Notes: generated by a model from the letters alone, not told the origin. Numbered from the stretch's first letter, positions 52,132-62,700 are shown. The stretch is DNA of 64,000 nt from Actinoallomurus soli (GCF_024055715.1 NZ_JAMXMV010000011.1:124001-188000), one strand, 5' to 3'. A program made the numbers and translations.

Positions 52132-52959
52132 ATGCCCGAATCGATCCAGGACACCGCCACCGCCGCCGGGCCCGCGTCCGACGCCGACCTGCTCGCGCAG
52201 ACCGCGGCCGCCGTGCGCGCGGCCGGCTCGGTGCTGCGAGAGCGCTTCGGCGACGTGGTCCGCCACCAGACCCGGGACGAGCTGATGAGCGCGCTCGCCG
52301 CCAATGACGACGCGGCCCTCGACGTCCTTCGCCCCCGCCTCTCGCGCCTGCGCCCGGACGCCCGCTGGGTGGAGGAGGAGCTCGAGGGCGGGGCCCTGCC
52401 TCCCGGCGAATGGTGGGTCGTGGATCCGGCCGAGGGCAACGTCAACCATCTGCACGGCCTGCCGGAATGGGCGGTGACCGCCACCCTGGTGCGCGACAAC
52501 CAGCCGGTGCTCACCGCGGTCCACCTGCCGCTGACCGGCCAGACCTACACCGCGCTCGCGGGCGCCGGCGCTCACCTCGACGGCCTGCCGCTGCGCGTGT
52601 CCGAGACCACGACCCTCGGCCTGGGCATCGTGGCCACGAGCCAGGCCAGGCCGGACGAGGACGAGGCGACCGTACGGCGCGTCGGCGCCTCGATCACCGC
52701 CATGCTCCTCGACGCGCTCGTGGTGCGGACGTCCGTACCCGCGACCCTGCACCTGCTGAACGTGGCCGCCGGCCGGATCGACGCCTTCTGGCAGTTCGCC
52801 GGGGCCCGCGCGGACCTGCTCCCCGGCGCGCTGCTCGTCACCGAGGCCGGCGGACGGATCTCCGACGCCGAGGGCCGCCCCTGGACACCGGAGAGCGGGA
52901 GCCTCCTGGCCGCCGCGCCCGGCGTGCACGCCGAAGCCGTCGCCACGCTCTCCCGCTGA
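52132..52959 (+). CDS. Inositol monophosphatase-like protein with altered metal motif
   Basis: 275 residues with the IMPase fold, but the hallmark D-P-[IVL]-D-G-T-x-N reads VVDPAEGNVNHLHG: the second Asp is Glu and Thr is Asn. The EE motif survives as WVEEELEGG, and the C-terminal W-D motif region reads GARADLLPGALLVTEAGG. Activity is thus altered or lost relative to true IMPases. The ATG at 52132 follows a GACGGGAGTACCGCC leader. It is 41 bases before the NADP-binding gene and divergent from LysR, forming a small regulon. Confidence 0.8.
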   Translation: MPESIQDTATAAGPASDADLLAQTAAAVRAAGSVLRERFGDVVRHQTRDELMSALAANDDAALDVLRPRLSRLRPDARWVEEELEGGALPPGEWWVVDPAEGNVNHLHGLPEWAVTATLVRDNQPVLTAVHLPLTGQTYTALAGAGAHLDGLPLRVSETTTLGLGIVATSQARPDEDEATVRRVGASITAMLLDALVVRTSVPATLHLLNVAAGRIDAFWQFAGARADLLPGALLVTEAGGRISDAEGRPWTPESGSLLAAAPGVHAEAVATLSR

Positions 52960-53000
52960 CCGCCCACGAGGACCACGAACACCGGAAGGACCGGATCACC

Positions 53001-53597
53001 ATGACCACGATCGCCGTTCTCGGAAACGGCCGCGTCGGCGGCACCCTGGCCAGCGGCCTCACCCGGGCCGGGCATGAGGTGAGAGTGGCGGACCGCACGC
53101 CGGGCTCCGCCGCCGACGCGGCCCGGACGGCGCGGATCGTCATCAACGCCACGCCGGGCGACGGCTCGCTGGAACGGCTCGTCGCACTGCGCGAGGACCT
53201 GCGGGGAAAGATCCTCATAGACGTCTCCAACCCCACCGCCGACGGACCGGACGGGCTGCCCGCCGGCCTGCTCTACCCCGGTTCGAGCCTCGCCGAGCAA
53301 CTTCAGCAGGCGCTCCCCGGCACGCGCGTCGTCAAGACGCTCAACACGATGCTCTACCCGGTCATGACCGCGCCCGCCGCGCTCGGCAGGCCGCCCACCG
53401 CCTTCCTCTCCGGCGAGGACCCGGAGGCCAAGCAGGTCGTCCGGGGAATCCTCGCGGACCTCGGCTGGCACCAGGAGTGGATCATCGATCTCGGCGGCAT
53501 CGCGACCGCGCGGGCGACCGAGGCCGCGATCCTGTTCGTACCGCACGTGATCCGCTCCAGCGGATTCGCGCCCTTCGCGGTCTCGATCGCCCGCTGA
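53001..53597 (+). CDS. NADPH-dependent F420 reductase-like oxidoreductase
   Basis: 198 residues with an N-terminal Rossmann motif IAVLGNGRVGGTLASGLTRA and VADRT after strand 2, then IVINATPGDGSL, ILIDVSNPTAD and RVVKTLNTM, the order seen in F420:NADP oxidoreductase-like proteins. It probably moves hydride between NADP(H) and a deazaflavin or small substrate. AAGGACC lies upstream of ATG 53001. Co-directional with the IMPase-like gene. Confidence 0.87.
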   Translation: MTTIAVLGNGRVGGTLASGLTRAGHEVRVADRTPGSAADAARTARIVINATPGDGSLERLVALREDLRGKILIDVSNPTADGPDGLPAGLLYPGSSLAEQLQQALPGTRVVKTLNTMLYPVMTAPAALGRPPTAFLSGEDPEAKQVVRGILADLGWHQEWIIDLGGIATARATEAAILFVPHVIRSSGFAPFAVSIAR

Positions 53598-53641
53598 CGG
53601 CCCGATGCTCCTCTTCCTGACTCAGGTCCGTATTGGAGCCG

Positions 53642-55090
53642 TTACCTGGCGGTCGGCGGTGTGACGGCGGCGCCGGGGTGGACGCCGGTGGAGTAGACGG
53701 GTCCGGTGACGGCGCGGACGGGGCCGCCGGTGATGGGCAGGCCGCCGTTGGGTACGTACGTGGCCTCGTCGAAGGTGCTGCCGGAGGGCGCGTTCGCGAC
53801 CTCGACGGCCGGCCAGGCGCGTCCGCCGGTGACGGAGGTGGAGATGTAGTCGCCGACCATGCGGCCCTGGCTGGTGTCGGCGATCCACGACAGCGTCATC
53901 GGCCCGGCGACCTGGATGGGGGTGCTCCAGGTCGAGCCGCCGTTGGTGGAGGAGGTGTATCCGACGGTGAGCCCGCAGGTGGCGGCGGTGCAGTTCGCGG
54001 TCGGATAGCGGTAGTAGGTGAGGCCGAGCCTGGCGGTCGATCCGGAGGTCGCGCCGTCGACGCCGATGCCGGGGATGAAGTGGTCGCCCCCGTCGCTGGT
54101 GACGCGGGTGACGGGTCCCCAGGTGGTCTCGCTGGTCGACTTGCTCATCACGATGTCGTTGGCGGGGCAGCCGGACTGGAACCGGCAGTCCTGCCAGGCC
54201 ACGTACGCGGTTCCGGCCGCGTCGATCTCGGCGGAGGGCAGCGTCTCGGAGCGCAGGTCCCCGGCGACCTGATGGTCCTGAGCCGTGGCGACCAGCACCG
54301 TGGAGCTCCAGTTCGAGCCGCCGTTGGTGGAGCGGAACGAGCGGATCTGACCGCTGTTGCTCAGATACGGCACCAGAACGGTGCCGTTGGGGCGTACGAC
54401 GGGCTGACCGCCGAGGCCGGTGGCGCTGGTGGAGTGGACGGTCCAGGACGCGCCGCCGTTGCCGGAGGTCGCCATCTTGACGGCGTTACCGGCGCCGTTG
54501 TCGTCGAACTCGGTGTAGCAGGTGCCGTAGTACGGGCTGGAGGCGGTGTTGTCGCAGGCGATCCAGTTCTTGTCCAGGCTTCCGCCGGTGGCCGTGGTGA
54601 CCGGGTTGGTCCAGGTCAGGCCGCCGTCGGTGGACCGGCTCGTCACGACGGCCGCGCCGGTGACGCCACCGCTGTCGGTGAGCGCGAGCGAGGAGATCAT
54701 CCAGGTGTTGTGCCTGGCGTCGTAGGCGACGGACTCGTCACTCGTCCGGTCGTACGGGCCGTTGCCCTGGAACTTGGTGAGGCCGGGCAGGAACCCGTGG
54801 GTCCACGTGGAGCCGCCGTTGGTGGAGGTGGCGAATCCGGCTCCGGAGGCTCCTCCGTCGTAGAACCTGCCGACCTGGAACGCGGAGACGATGGTGCTGC
54901 CCGCGGAGAACGTGTCCGGCTCGACCTCGGTCCGGTGCTGGCTCGTGGTGTTGGTGTACGGGTCGGTGCTCACCTGGGTGAGCGCGACGTTCGCCGACGC
55001 CGGTCCACCGCCGAGAAGTAAGACCGCTGCCGCGATCGGGGCGGCGAGAGGGAGAGTCACGACTTTACGCGTGCGGAAACGCCGGCTCAC
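53642..55090 (-). CDS. Secreted BNR/sialidase-like beta-propeller protein
   Basis: 482 residues with a signal peptide (about 1-35, ending GGGPASA). The mature protein is a propeller with Asp-box-like motifs S-x-D/N-G-G-x-x-W: STNGGSTWTHG, STDGGLTWTN, STNGGSNWSS, STNGGSTWST. The Arg triad of true sialidases is not evident. GTG 55090 has CAGGAGG five bases upstream. It is divergent from a second BNR protein at 55351; both may act on outer glycans or simply be adhesion-type propellers. Confidence 0.85.
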   Translation of the reverse strand: MSRRFRTRKVVTLPLAAPIAAAVLLLGGGPASANVALTQVSTDPYTNTTSQHRTEVEPDTFSAGSTIVSAFQVGRFYDGGASGAGFATSTNGGSTWTHGFLPGLTKFQGNGPYDRTSDESVAYDARHNTWMISSLALTDSGGVTGAAVVTSRSTDGGLTWTNPVTTATGGSLDKNWIACDNTASSPYYGTCYTEFDDNGAGNAVKMATSGNGGASWTVHSTSATGLGGQPVVRPNGTVLVPYLSNSGQIRSFRSTNGGSNWSSTVLVATAQDHQVAGDLRSETLPSAEIDAAGTAYVAWQDCRFQSGCPANDIVMSKSTSETTWGPVTRVTSDGGDHFIPGIGVDGATSGSTARLGLTYYRYPTANCTAATCGLTVGYTSSTNGGSTWSTPIQVAGPMTLSWIADTSQGRMVGDYISTSVTGGRAWPAVEVANAPSGSTFDEATYVPNGGLPITGGPVRAVTGPVYSTGVHPGAAVTPPTAR

Positions 55091-55350
55091 GGCAACCTCC
55101 TGAACGCTGCGGCGCTGAGGCCGGCACGGGGCGGGGCCGGCGGGGTCACTCAGGCCGAGCGCCCCCAAATGTGAATCGCACCGGGTTTCGTGTCAATGGC
55201 CGACATCGGGGCCGAGGCTTCCTTTCCTTCTTTGACCACAGGCGGCCATTGGGGAACTCCGGGATTGTCCGTCCCTCACTGGTGGATCTACGTTCCGCCC
55301 GGGTGCGAATCTCGCGCCCCTCAGGCGAAGGAGCCTGATCGGAGGTAGGG

Positions 55351-57243
55351 ATGCGAAAACGTGGTGCCTTGAGCCTGGTCGCCGCAGGCGGCCTGCTCAT
55401 CGGCGGGCTGACCATGCTCATGCCGGGAGCGAACGCCGAGCCGTTCGGCTACGCGAAACTCAGCGCGGTCCAGAGACGACATGTCTCAGGGGCCCTGGCC
55501 GATGCGCTGGGCCCGCAAAGGCTGAAGAACAACGCGGTCACCGCCGCGAAGGCGACGGCCGCGTCCGGCTGCTACGGCAACCACGGCGACAACGTCAAGG
55601 TCAACCAGAACTGCATGAACATCTCCGACCCCGACCTGGCCGGGCGCGGGCAGGCACAGAACGAGACGTGGGTCGCGGTCAATCCGAACAACTCCAAGCA
55701 GGTCATCGCGACCTACAACGACTATCGCCGCGGTGACGGCACCTGTGGTGTCACCTACTCCCGCGACGGCGGACGTACGTGGGTGGACGCGACGGCCCCG
55801 AACGGGTTCGTCCGCGGCACGGCCTACGGCGACAAGCCCCGTGAATACTTCCAGTCCGGCGGGGACACTTCAGTGGCCTGGGACACGCGCGGGAACGCCT
55901 ACCTGTCGTGCCAGGAGTTCAAACGCGGCAACGGCGTCTCCCCGGACGCCGACCAGTCCAGCGGCTTCTACGTCTACCGCTCGACCGGATCCGGCGGGGC
56001 CTCGTTCAACTTCGCGGGCCGTCCGGTCGCCGAGCACGACGACACCGCCGGCGCGGGGAACTTCCTGCTCGACAAGCAGTTGCTGACGGTCGACGACCAC
56101 GTCCGCAGCCCCTACCGGGACCGCGTCTACGTGACCTGGACGACCTACCCCGAGGACGGCACCGCCTACATCTACGAGGCGTATTCCAGCGACTACGGCG
56201 AGCACTTCAGCGCCCCCGTGCTGGTCAGCTCCGACTCGGCGCTGTGCCCGCAGGGCTATGGCATCCCGACCCCGCACGGGCGCTGCAACGACAACCAGTT
56301 CTCCCAGCCGGTGACCGCTCCGGACGGGAGCCTGTACGTCGCGTGGGCGAACTACAACACCGCGAATCCCGGCAAGGACAATCGCTTCCAGGTCCTGCTC
56401 GCACGCTCGGTCGACGGAGGCAGGACCTTCTCCGCCCCCGTCAAGGCCACCGACTACTACGAGTTGCCCGACTGCGACACCTACCAGGGCGACGGCAAGG
56501 ACCCCGGCCGCGACTGCGTGCCGGAGAAGGGAGCCGGGACCGACTCGGTCTTCCGCGCCACCAACTATCCCAACGTCACGGTCGACCCGGCGGATCCCAA
56601 ACGCGTGGTCGTCACCACCGGCTCCTACATCAACCGCGACTCCAACGAGGCGGTCGGCTGCACGCCCGCCGGACTCACTCCCGCCGAGGAAGGTCTGGGC
56701 AGCCTGTACGACGGCGTCAAGAGCGGCGGATGCAACAACGGGATCGTGATCTCCAGTTCCACCGACGGTGGCGCCTCGTTCACCGGCACCGCCACCGACG
56801 TACGGAGACTGCCCGTCATCGGCGACAACACCGCACAGGCCCGCAGCGACCAGTACTGGCAGGGCACCGTCTTCAGTCCCCGCGGCACGCTCGTGACCGC
56901 CTACTACGACCGGGAGTACGGCTCGGACGAGAGCACCGGCTTCTCCGACGTCACCGTGACGACGTCCACGGATCTGACCCACTTCGCCAGCAGGCGGGTG
57001 ACCTCCTCCAGCATGCCGCCGCCGAGCCAGTTCAACGGTCAGTTCTACGGCGACTACATCATGGTCGACGCCACCGCCACGACCGCCTACCCGGTCTGGT
57101 CCGACACCCGTAACGCCGCCCTGTTCCCGTGCCCCGGGACCGGCACCCCCGGCAACCCGCCGAGGCTGTGCCGAGCCTCGGCCACCAACGCCTCGATCGC
57201 CAACGACGAGGACATCTACACCGCCGCGGTCCCCATCCACTGA
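55351..57243 (+). CDS. Large secreted BNR/sialidase-like protein
   Basis: 630 residues with a signal peptide (RGALSLVAAGGLLIGGLTML, cleavage after GANA). Asp-box-like motifs: SRDGGRTWVD, SVDGGRTFSA, STDGGASFTG. A Cys-rich, Asp-rich propeller (ETWVAVNPNN, DKQLLTVDDH, GQFYGDYIMVDATA) is typical of actinobacterial sialidase-superfamily proteins of unclear activity. The ATG follows CGGAGGTAGGG. It is divergent from the BNR gene at 53642 (260-base gap) and ends at a perfect palindromic terminator. Confidence 0.87.
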   Translation: MRKRGALSLVAAGGLLIGGLTMLMPGANAEPFGYAKLSAVQRRHVSGALADALGPQRLKNNAVTAAKATAASGCYGNHGDNVKVNQNCMNISDPDLAGRGQAQNETWVAVNPNNSKQVIATYNDYRRGDGTCGVTYSRDGGRTWVDATAPNGFVRGTAYGDKPREYFQSGGDTSVAWDTRGNAYLSCQEFKRGNGVSPDADQSSGFYVYRSTGSGGASFNFAGRPVAEHDDTAGAGNFLLDKQLLTVDDHVRSPYRDRVYVTWTTYPEDGTAYIYEAYSSDYGEHFSAPVLVSSDSALCPQGYGIPTPHGRCNDNQFSQPVTAPDGSLYVAWANYNTANPGKDNRFQVLLARSVDGGRTFSAPVKATDYYELPDCDTYQGDGKDPGRDCVPEKGAGTDSVFRATNYPNVTVDPADPKRVVVTTGSYINRDSNEAVGCTPAGLTPAEEGLGSLYDGVKSGGCNNGIVISSSTDGGASFTGTATDVRRLPVIGDNTAQARSDQYWQGTVFSPRGTLVTAYYDREYGSDESTGFSDVTVTTSTDLTHFASRRVTSSSMPPPSQFNGQFYGDYIMVDATATTAYPVWSDTRNAALFPCPGTGTPGNPPRLCRASATNASIANDEDIYTAAVPIH

Positions 57244-57252
57244 CCGGGCATC

Positions 57253-57278
57253 CGGGCGGGGCCGGCCGGCCCCGCCCG
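57253..57278. terminator. Bidirectional terminator palindrome
   Basis: CGGGCGGGGCCGG directly abuts CCGGCCCCGCCCG, a perfect 26-base palindrome. It lies between convergent genes ending at 57243 and 57291 and would serve both strands. Confidence 0.75.
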
Positions 57279-57290
57279 AGCCCCCGCCCT

Positions 57291-57731
57291 TCAGGGCCGA
57301 AGGTCCGTCACTCCCCTGCCGCTCACCACTTCGAGCGGCACGGAGACCTGGTCGTGTGCGATCAACCAAGTGCCGTCGACCTTCCGGAAGCAGAAGGTGG
57401 CCCGGACCCACATGCCGCTCGTCGCCGTCCCGTTCTTCAGCGTGCCGCTGAGCCGGCCGAAACCGTGCCCGAACGCGACGTCATCGCCCACGGTGATCGC
57501 CAGGTCGCGGACCTCATAAGTCACGTCCTGGAAGAAGGCGAAGACGTTCGCCCAGTTCCTCATCTTCGCCGCGGTCCCTACGTGCTGCAGCGGCGGATCG
57601 ATGTCGAAGGACACGACGTCCGTTGCGTAGAGTCGCTGCAGAGTTCCGAGATCCTTGGCCCGGATCCCGTCGACGATCTCGTCGACCCGCCGCCTGATCT
57701 CGGCTTCGTCCGCCTCGCGTTGCGTCGGCAT
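57291..57731 (-). CDS. SnoaL-like/NTF2-fold protein
   Basis: 146 residues with the NTF2/SnoaL alpha+beta cone pattern: EIRRRVDEIVDGIRAKDLGT, LYATDVVSFDIDPPLQHVG, WVRATFCFRKVDGTWLIAHD, DQVSVP. Such proteins bind or isomerise small molecules, and many act in detoxification. GGGAAGGGA precedes the ATG at 57731. It is the last minus-strand gene after the TPR-CHAT operon, separated by 71 bases, so it could be co-transcribed with it, though it has no domain link. Confidence 0.85.
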   Translation of the reverse strand: MPTQREADEAEIRRRVDEIVDGIRAKDLGTLQRLYATDVVSFDIDPPLQHVGTAAKMRNWANVFAFFQDVTYEVRDLAITVGDDVAFGHGFGRLSGTLKNGTATSGMWVRATFCFRKVDGTWLIAHDQVSVPLEVVSGRGVTDLRP

Positions 57732-57802
57732 CTCCGCCGTCCCTTCCCTCCGGTGTGCGGTTTCGGCTGCTCACCGGTACGACGACGCAGCGCTGCGGAA
57801 TG

Positions 57803-59218
57803 TCAGGCCTGCGGCTGCTGGCCTTCAGGCCGGTACCGGTAGGCGGGTGACAGCGGCAGGTCGCCTCGATAGAGGAAGAGACCGATCTCGTGCCAGAGCT
57901 CCCGTTCGGCGTGCAGGCTCTCCGGCGCCTGGAGCCCCATCGCCTGGATGACGAGACGCCGGTGAAGGTCGAATGCCGACCTGAGCTGGTCGGCGTAGGT
58001 GAGTGCGGCTTCGCAGGCGCCGGCGTATGCGCCGACGGACAGAGTAGTGATCCCGACAACGATCGCGATGGCCATCGCAGTACGCCTGACGATGGACTCG
58101 ACGCCCGCCGCGTCGGTGAGCGGTTCGCAGATCAACACCAACGCGATGGCGAGGAGTGCTGTCATCGCGGTCGCCGCGATGATGCGATGACGCAGGCGAA
58201 GGAGGCCGCAGGCGCCGATGAGAACGGCCGCGCATGCCGTCCAGAGCAGTGGACGCCCACTCAGTGACGCGTGGACGGCCGTCCAGATCGCCATCGGCAG
58301 CCCGGCCACCAGCAGGTAGGTGGCGAGGGTGAGCATCAGGTCCACTGATGCCTTGGCATCTTTGAGACTGGCGGCGAACGCGTCGGGCAGCAGAGGCTGG
58401 AGCCGGGACCAGATGACGACCGGGTCAAGGCCGTATCGGATGCGGGGATGCTGCTCTGCGGCCAGCAGGATGTTGCCGATCCTCGTGGGAACGACGTCGA
58501 CGGGTTCGTCGGGGTACAGCAGGAACAGGCGCTGCTGGATGAGCGCACGGCGCGTGCGCACCTCCCGCAGGCGTTGCTCCACGAGTTCCGTGGCGGTCGT
58601 GACCAGCGCCGTGAACCGGCGAAGGCTCGTATCGGTCTCCGTGCCGGCCAGCAGTGCTGCGAGAGCGGACAGGCGCGCGCCGATCTCCGGAAGAGCGGCC
58701 GCTGCCTCTTCCACGGGCAGGAGCGCCGTTCGGGCGAGGGCGTCCTCGATCGCCTGGAGCTCGTTCTCGGCGTCCCCCGCGTACGGTCTCCCGGTCACCT
58801 GTGGCCGTGGCAGCGCTTCGGCGGCCTGGCCGAGCATGGCCTCGATCTCCTCGAGACGATCATCGGCGTCCATGTCCTCCGCCCGCCGTTCGCGGTGCCG
58901 GCCCGCGAAGGCCCGGGCGATGACGGCGATGGGGCCCGTCCTGCTCCACCGTCCCTGGAAGACCTGATCCAGTCCTGGTCGCAGGTTGGTGAGGACGAAC
59001 GACCAGAAGGCCACGGCGATGAGAAGTCCGGCGATCAGGACCGCCTGGGCGACCCCCGTCTGGCCGCTCCAGAGTTTCACAGCGCCCCCCATGCCGCGAC
59101 CGGTCGACGCAACGATCACGATCACCGTCGTGAGGGTGACCAGGGTCGGCAGAAAGGTCGAAAGCAGGGCGCGCTTGTCGAAGTACCCGGTTACTTCTTT
59201 CAGGATGCTCGCGAACAT
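57803..59218 (-). CDS. Polytopic membrane protein of the TPR-CHAT operon
   Basis: 471 residues. Two membrane segments near the N-terminus (about 18-37 and 55-77), a long soluble middle region (about 80-300) rich in Glu, Arg and Leu with predicted helices, then about four segments (about 300-410) and a cytosolic tail. The block YPDEPVDVVPTRIGNILLAA, then EQHPRIRYGLDPVVIWSRLQ resembles a recurrent motif in actinobacterial membrane proteins of unknown function. The ATG abuts the preceding stop (TGAATG), so it is co-translated. It could be the substrate or the membrane effector of the protease; that is inference. Confidence 0.8.
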   Translation of the reverse strand: MFASILKEVTGYFDKRALLSTFLPTLVTLTTVIVIVASTGRGMGGAVKLWSGQTGVAQAVLIAGLLIAVAFWSFVLTNLRPGLDQVFQGRWSRTGPIAVIARAFAGRHRERRAEDMDADDRLEEIEAMLGQAAEALPRPQVTGRPYAGDAENELQAIEDALARTALLPVEEAAAALPEIGARLSALAALLAGTETDTSLRRFTALVTTATELVEQRLREVRTRRALIQQRLFLLYPDEPVDVVPTRIGNILLAAEQHPRIRYGLDPVVIWSRLQPLLPDAFAASLKDAKASVDLMLTLATYLLVAGLPMAIWTAVHASLSGRPLLWTACAAVLIGACGLLRLRHRIIAATAMTALLAIALVLICEPLTDAAGVESIVRRTAMAIAIVVGITTLSVGAYAGACEAALTYADQLRSAFDLHRRLVIQAMGLQAPESLHAERELWHEIGLFLYRGDLPLSPAYRYRPEGQQPQA

Positions 59219-59773
59219 TCAGCCGCCGTCCAGCTCCATGGCGCCGTGGAACCACACGCGCCGGCAGTCGGGGGGCCGGTCACCGGTCGAGCGCGGCAGC
59301 CGATACGAAGGTGGTGCACATTTACGGCAGACATAGCGGCGTGACGGCAGACTGGGCGCTGCGCCCAGGCGTTCCGATGTCTCGCCGAGCAGTTCGAGCG
59401 GCAGGGCGGCGGCGGCCTCCCTCCGGGTCAGAACGCCGTACGGCCGGCCGTCTCGTTCGACCAGCGCCCCGGGAATCCCCGGCAGGAGGCCGAGGAGCTC
59501 CGCCAGGTCCAGAAGCATGGACTCCTCCATCAGTTCACCGTCCGGTTCGACGGTGAGCAGGTGAGGGAGACGCCCGGCCTGGTCGGCCAAGGAGCCCGGG
59601 TGTTCGGCGAGGGACTCCAGTTCCGCCCGGGTCACGACGCTGAGGGGCCGATCCTCGGACAGGAGAACCGTCAGCGGCCGCAGGTCCGGCCTGCGCAGAA
59701 TGAGGGAGGCCGGATCGGCTGCGGACGTACAGGAGACGCTGTCGGGGATCACAGCGATTCGTACAGGGATCAT
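59219..59773 (-). CDS. CBS-like protein with C-terminal zinc-ribbon
   Basis: 184 residues. Two CBS-type beta-alpha-beta motifs are suggested by RPLTVLLSEDRPLSVVTRAE near 30-50 and GALVERDGRPYGVLTRREAA near 103-122. The last 45 residues have a Cys/His pattern YVCRKC ... PDCRRVWFHG that fits a treble-clef or zinc-ribbon. ATG 59773 overlaps the CHAT stop (ATGA); a TTG at 59785 is an alternative with TAGGAGA upstream. CBS pairs bind adenine nucleotides, so this may be a ligand sensor or adaptor between the protease and the membrane protein. Confidence 0.75.
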   Translation of the reverse strand: MIPVRIAVIPDSVSCTSAADPASLILRRPDLRPLTVLLSEDRPLSVVTRAELESLAEHPGSLADQAGRLPHLLTVEPDGELMEESMLLDLAELLGLLPGIPGALVERDGRPYGVLTRREAAAALPLELLGETSERLGAAPSLPSRRYVCRKCAPPSYRLPRSTGDRPPDCRRVWFHGAMELDGG

Positions 59774-62700
59774 TTCGCCTGCCAATCTCCTACGAGGATG
59801 AAGGCGGCCCAGTGATAGGGGTCCGCGAACGGGCGACGTCCGTAGTCGATGACGGGCGGGGCTTCCGCTTTGAGCCGCAACAGTCGCAGCCGCCGCTCGA
59901 TGGCGGCCGGCCGGGCGTCCGGCTCGGAGGCCAGGAGGTCCTCATAGCAGCCGATGGCGCGTGCCAGGTCACCGGCGCGTACGGACAACTGGGCGATGGC
60001 GAGGCGGGACTCACCGGGGTCGTTGTCCATGCGCGCCGCAACGCGTTCGATGGCTTCACCGATGGTGAGGTCCCTGATCCACAGCTGAGCCGCGCGCAGT
60101 GCCGCTGCGGCCTGCTCGGAGGAGTTGAGGAGCCGGTCGTAGAACTCCTCCATGAGCAGCCCGGTGGACAGGTCGTCGACCGCCCACAGGCTGACCACGA
60201 GGGATACCGCGCCGGCCGTCATGAAGGCCCGGGCGAGTCCCATCACCTCCTCGCCGGGCCAGTGCTCGCCCAGCCCGCTCTCGCACGCGCTGAGGGTGAC
60301 GAGGCGTGCGTTGAGCCGGAGATCGTAGACCTCTTCGGCGGTGAGCCAGGTCGCGGAGGTGTCGCCGAAGGCCACACCCGACAGGTTCGAGTATCCCTGG
60401 TCGAAATAGGCGTGGCAGGCGAGATGGATCACGTCGTGGTCGGGCCCGCCGGTCGCGGTGAGAAGGGCCTTGGTGGCGGACGCTCCGAGGTACGGCCGGG
60501 TGCCCAGCAATGCCGCCACCGCCCGTGCCTCGCTACGGGCATGGACGAGGTCGCTCCGGGAGTCGCCCACAACCAGTGCGGCCGACGTGCTCGATGGAGA
60601 ACGCTGCGCGTTGCGGGCCCGGCACTGGGCGAGGACCGACGCGCTCGGCAGATAACAGGTCGGGTTACGCTCGATCAGCGGCACGCCGTCCACGGTCACG
60701 GCGTGCAACGGCAGATGGTGCAATGGCCCGGCCGGCACGAAACAGACCAGGTCGCCGGGCTCGGAGGCGTCGCGGATCGCGTTGCTCAGCGGTGCCAGCA
60801 GCTCGCTGAGGCGGGTACCGGTCGTGGGCGTGCCGACGAGATCACGGGCCGCCGCGAGCAGATCCTGGTCAGGGGCGTCGAAGACCTCGGCCCGGACTCC
60901 CCCGTCCGCGGTCACCAGGAGAGCGAGATAGGCCTCATCCGCCAACGCCGCCATTTCGACGAGCAGGACTCGTGGCCCGCCGGGGTCCGTCTCCAGGAGC
61001 CGCCGGATCTCCTCCACCGTGCTCACCCGTCCGGCGACCGACTCGCGGGACCCGAGCGTGTGCTGCATGAGCCGCTGCTCCAATCCGCGCAGCGCCTGGC
61101 TCTCCTGGGATATCTCATCCGCGATGCGCTGGGAAGAGACCGGACGCTCGTCCCCGAGGTCGCGTCCCAGAGCCGCCAGCTCCCGCAGCGTCTCCGTCTC
61201 AGAACCGTTACCCGTGACCAGCGACAGCAGCAGTCTTCGGCGTTCGCGAGAGGCTTTCACGGCGGCGGCGAGTTCGGCGGCCCGCGCACCGTACAGGGGG
61301 TGTCCCACGGACAGGGTGTCCACGAACGCCCTGGCCCGGCCCCGTTCCATCAGCTCCAGCGCGGTGTCGATCCGGCCGGTCAACACCGCCGACGACACCG
61401 CCGTCCGGAGGAGGTGGAGGTGCCTCATCTGCCAGCCGATCCGGTCCTCTTCCGCCCGAAGCCGGCCGCGTACCCCGTCGTAGAGGTCGATCGCGTGAAC
61501 CAGCGCGTCCAGGGCCGCGGCGTGCCGGTCGAGGTGGGCCAGGCTGACACCGCGCAACCCGTGCCAAGCGGCGTGTTGCGCCAGCTGGCCGTCTGGGCCC
61601 GGAGGGTGATCGCTCAGTACCCGCAACGCCTCCTCATGCGCTTGACGAGTCTGCAGTGTGCTCGCCAGGTTGGCCGCGTTGATCGCTTTGTACCTGACCG
61701 GGACATTGTCCATCTGCAGCGTTTCTCGCAGGATCTGCTCCGCCCTGCCTTGATCTCCTTGGAGCAGCCTGATCGTGGCTTCGAGATTGGCGATCTCTAC
61801 CGCCTCGATCGTATCGTCCGGTTTCCGTACTCCTTTCAGCACTTCAAGGGCCTGCTCGTACTCCCCGGTGTCCCGAAGCAGTTTCACCGCGAGGATCTGG
61901 GAACTCCGCCGATGGACATCCACCATGATGTCTTCGACGCTTCGGAGCTGCTCGAGCGCCATCCGCTGATCACCGATACGGGCCGTGATATCGGCCCGTA
62001 GAACGCCGGCGAATGAACGTACGCTCTTCTGCACGGCCACAGAAAGCTCCATGTGGTCCATGTCGATGCCGATGAAGTCGCGGCCATCGCGCTCCACCTC
62101 TTCAGCCCGTCGCCGGGTCAGCTCGCTGCTGCTCCAGTTCGGCAGGTCCGCCAGATAGGGGAACACGGACTCGGCGGCCAAGAGGTGGTCCATCGCGCGT
62201 TGCACCTCTGAGCGGCGCAGGAGAACGTCCGCCAGCAACAGATCGACGTGGGCCGCGAATATCGGCAACTTCAAGGGAGTGAGCATCGCCCGTGCCGCCT
62301 CCAGCACCGTAGTGCTCTCCTCGAACATTTGGCGCGGATTCAGTTCGGCGTGATACCGCACGATACGGTCAAGGACCGGCTGCAGACCTGGGATGATCTG
62401 CAGCATCCGCACGAATGGCTCTGAGCCGGAATGGGTCACGGTCAGGAGCGCCTGCGATAGGTCCAGAATGCAGACCGCTTGCTGGAACAACCAGCGCAGT
62501 GCGTTCAGCGGCCGATCGTTACCCGGGGGCGCCGCCTCGACGGCGGCGATGAGATCGCGGAGACCGTCCAAGATCCGGCCCCCACTGAACGACCGGTTCC
62601 AGCCCTGCTCCTCGTCGCCATAAGCAGTGGTGACGTAGGCCATGCCGTGCAGCATCAACGCATGCCAGTCGTCGGGCCGTTGAGCCAGTACCCGCTCCAA

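Noticed and set aside
57253-57278. 26-base perfect palindrome as a possible origin or recombination site
   Set aside because: Its place between two convergent gene ends fits a bidirectional terminator better.
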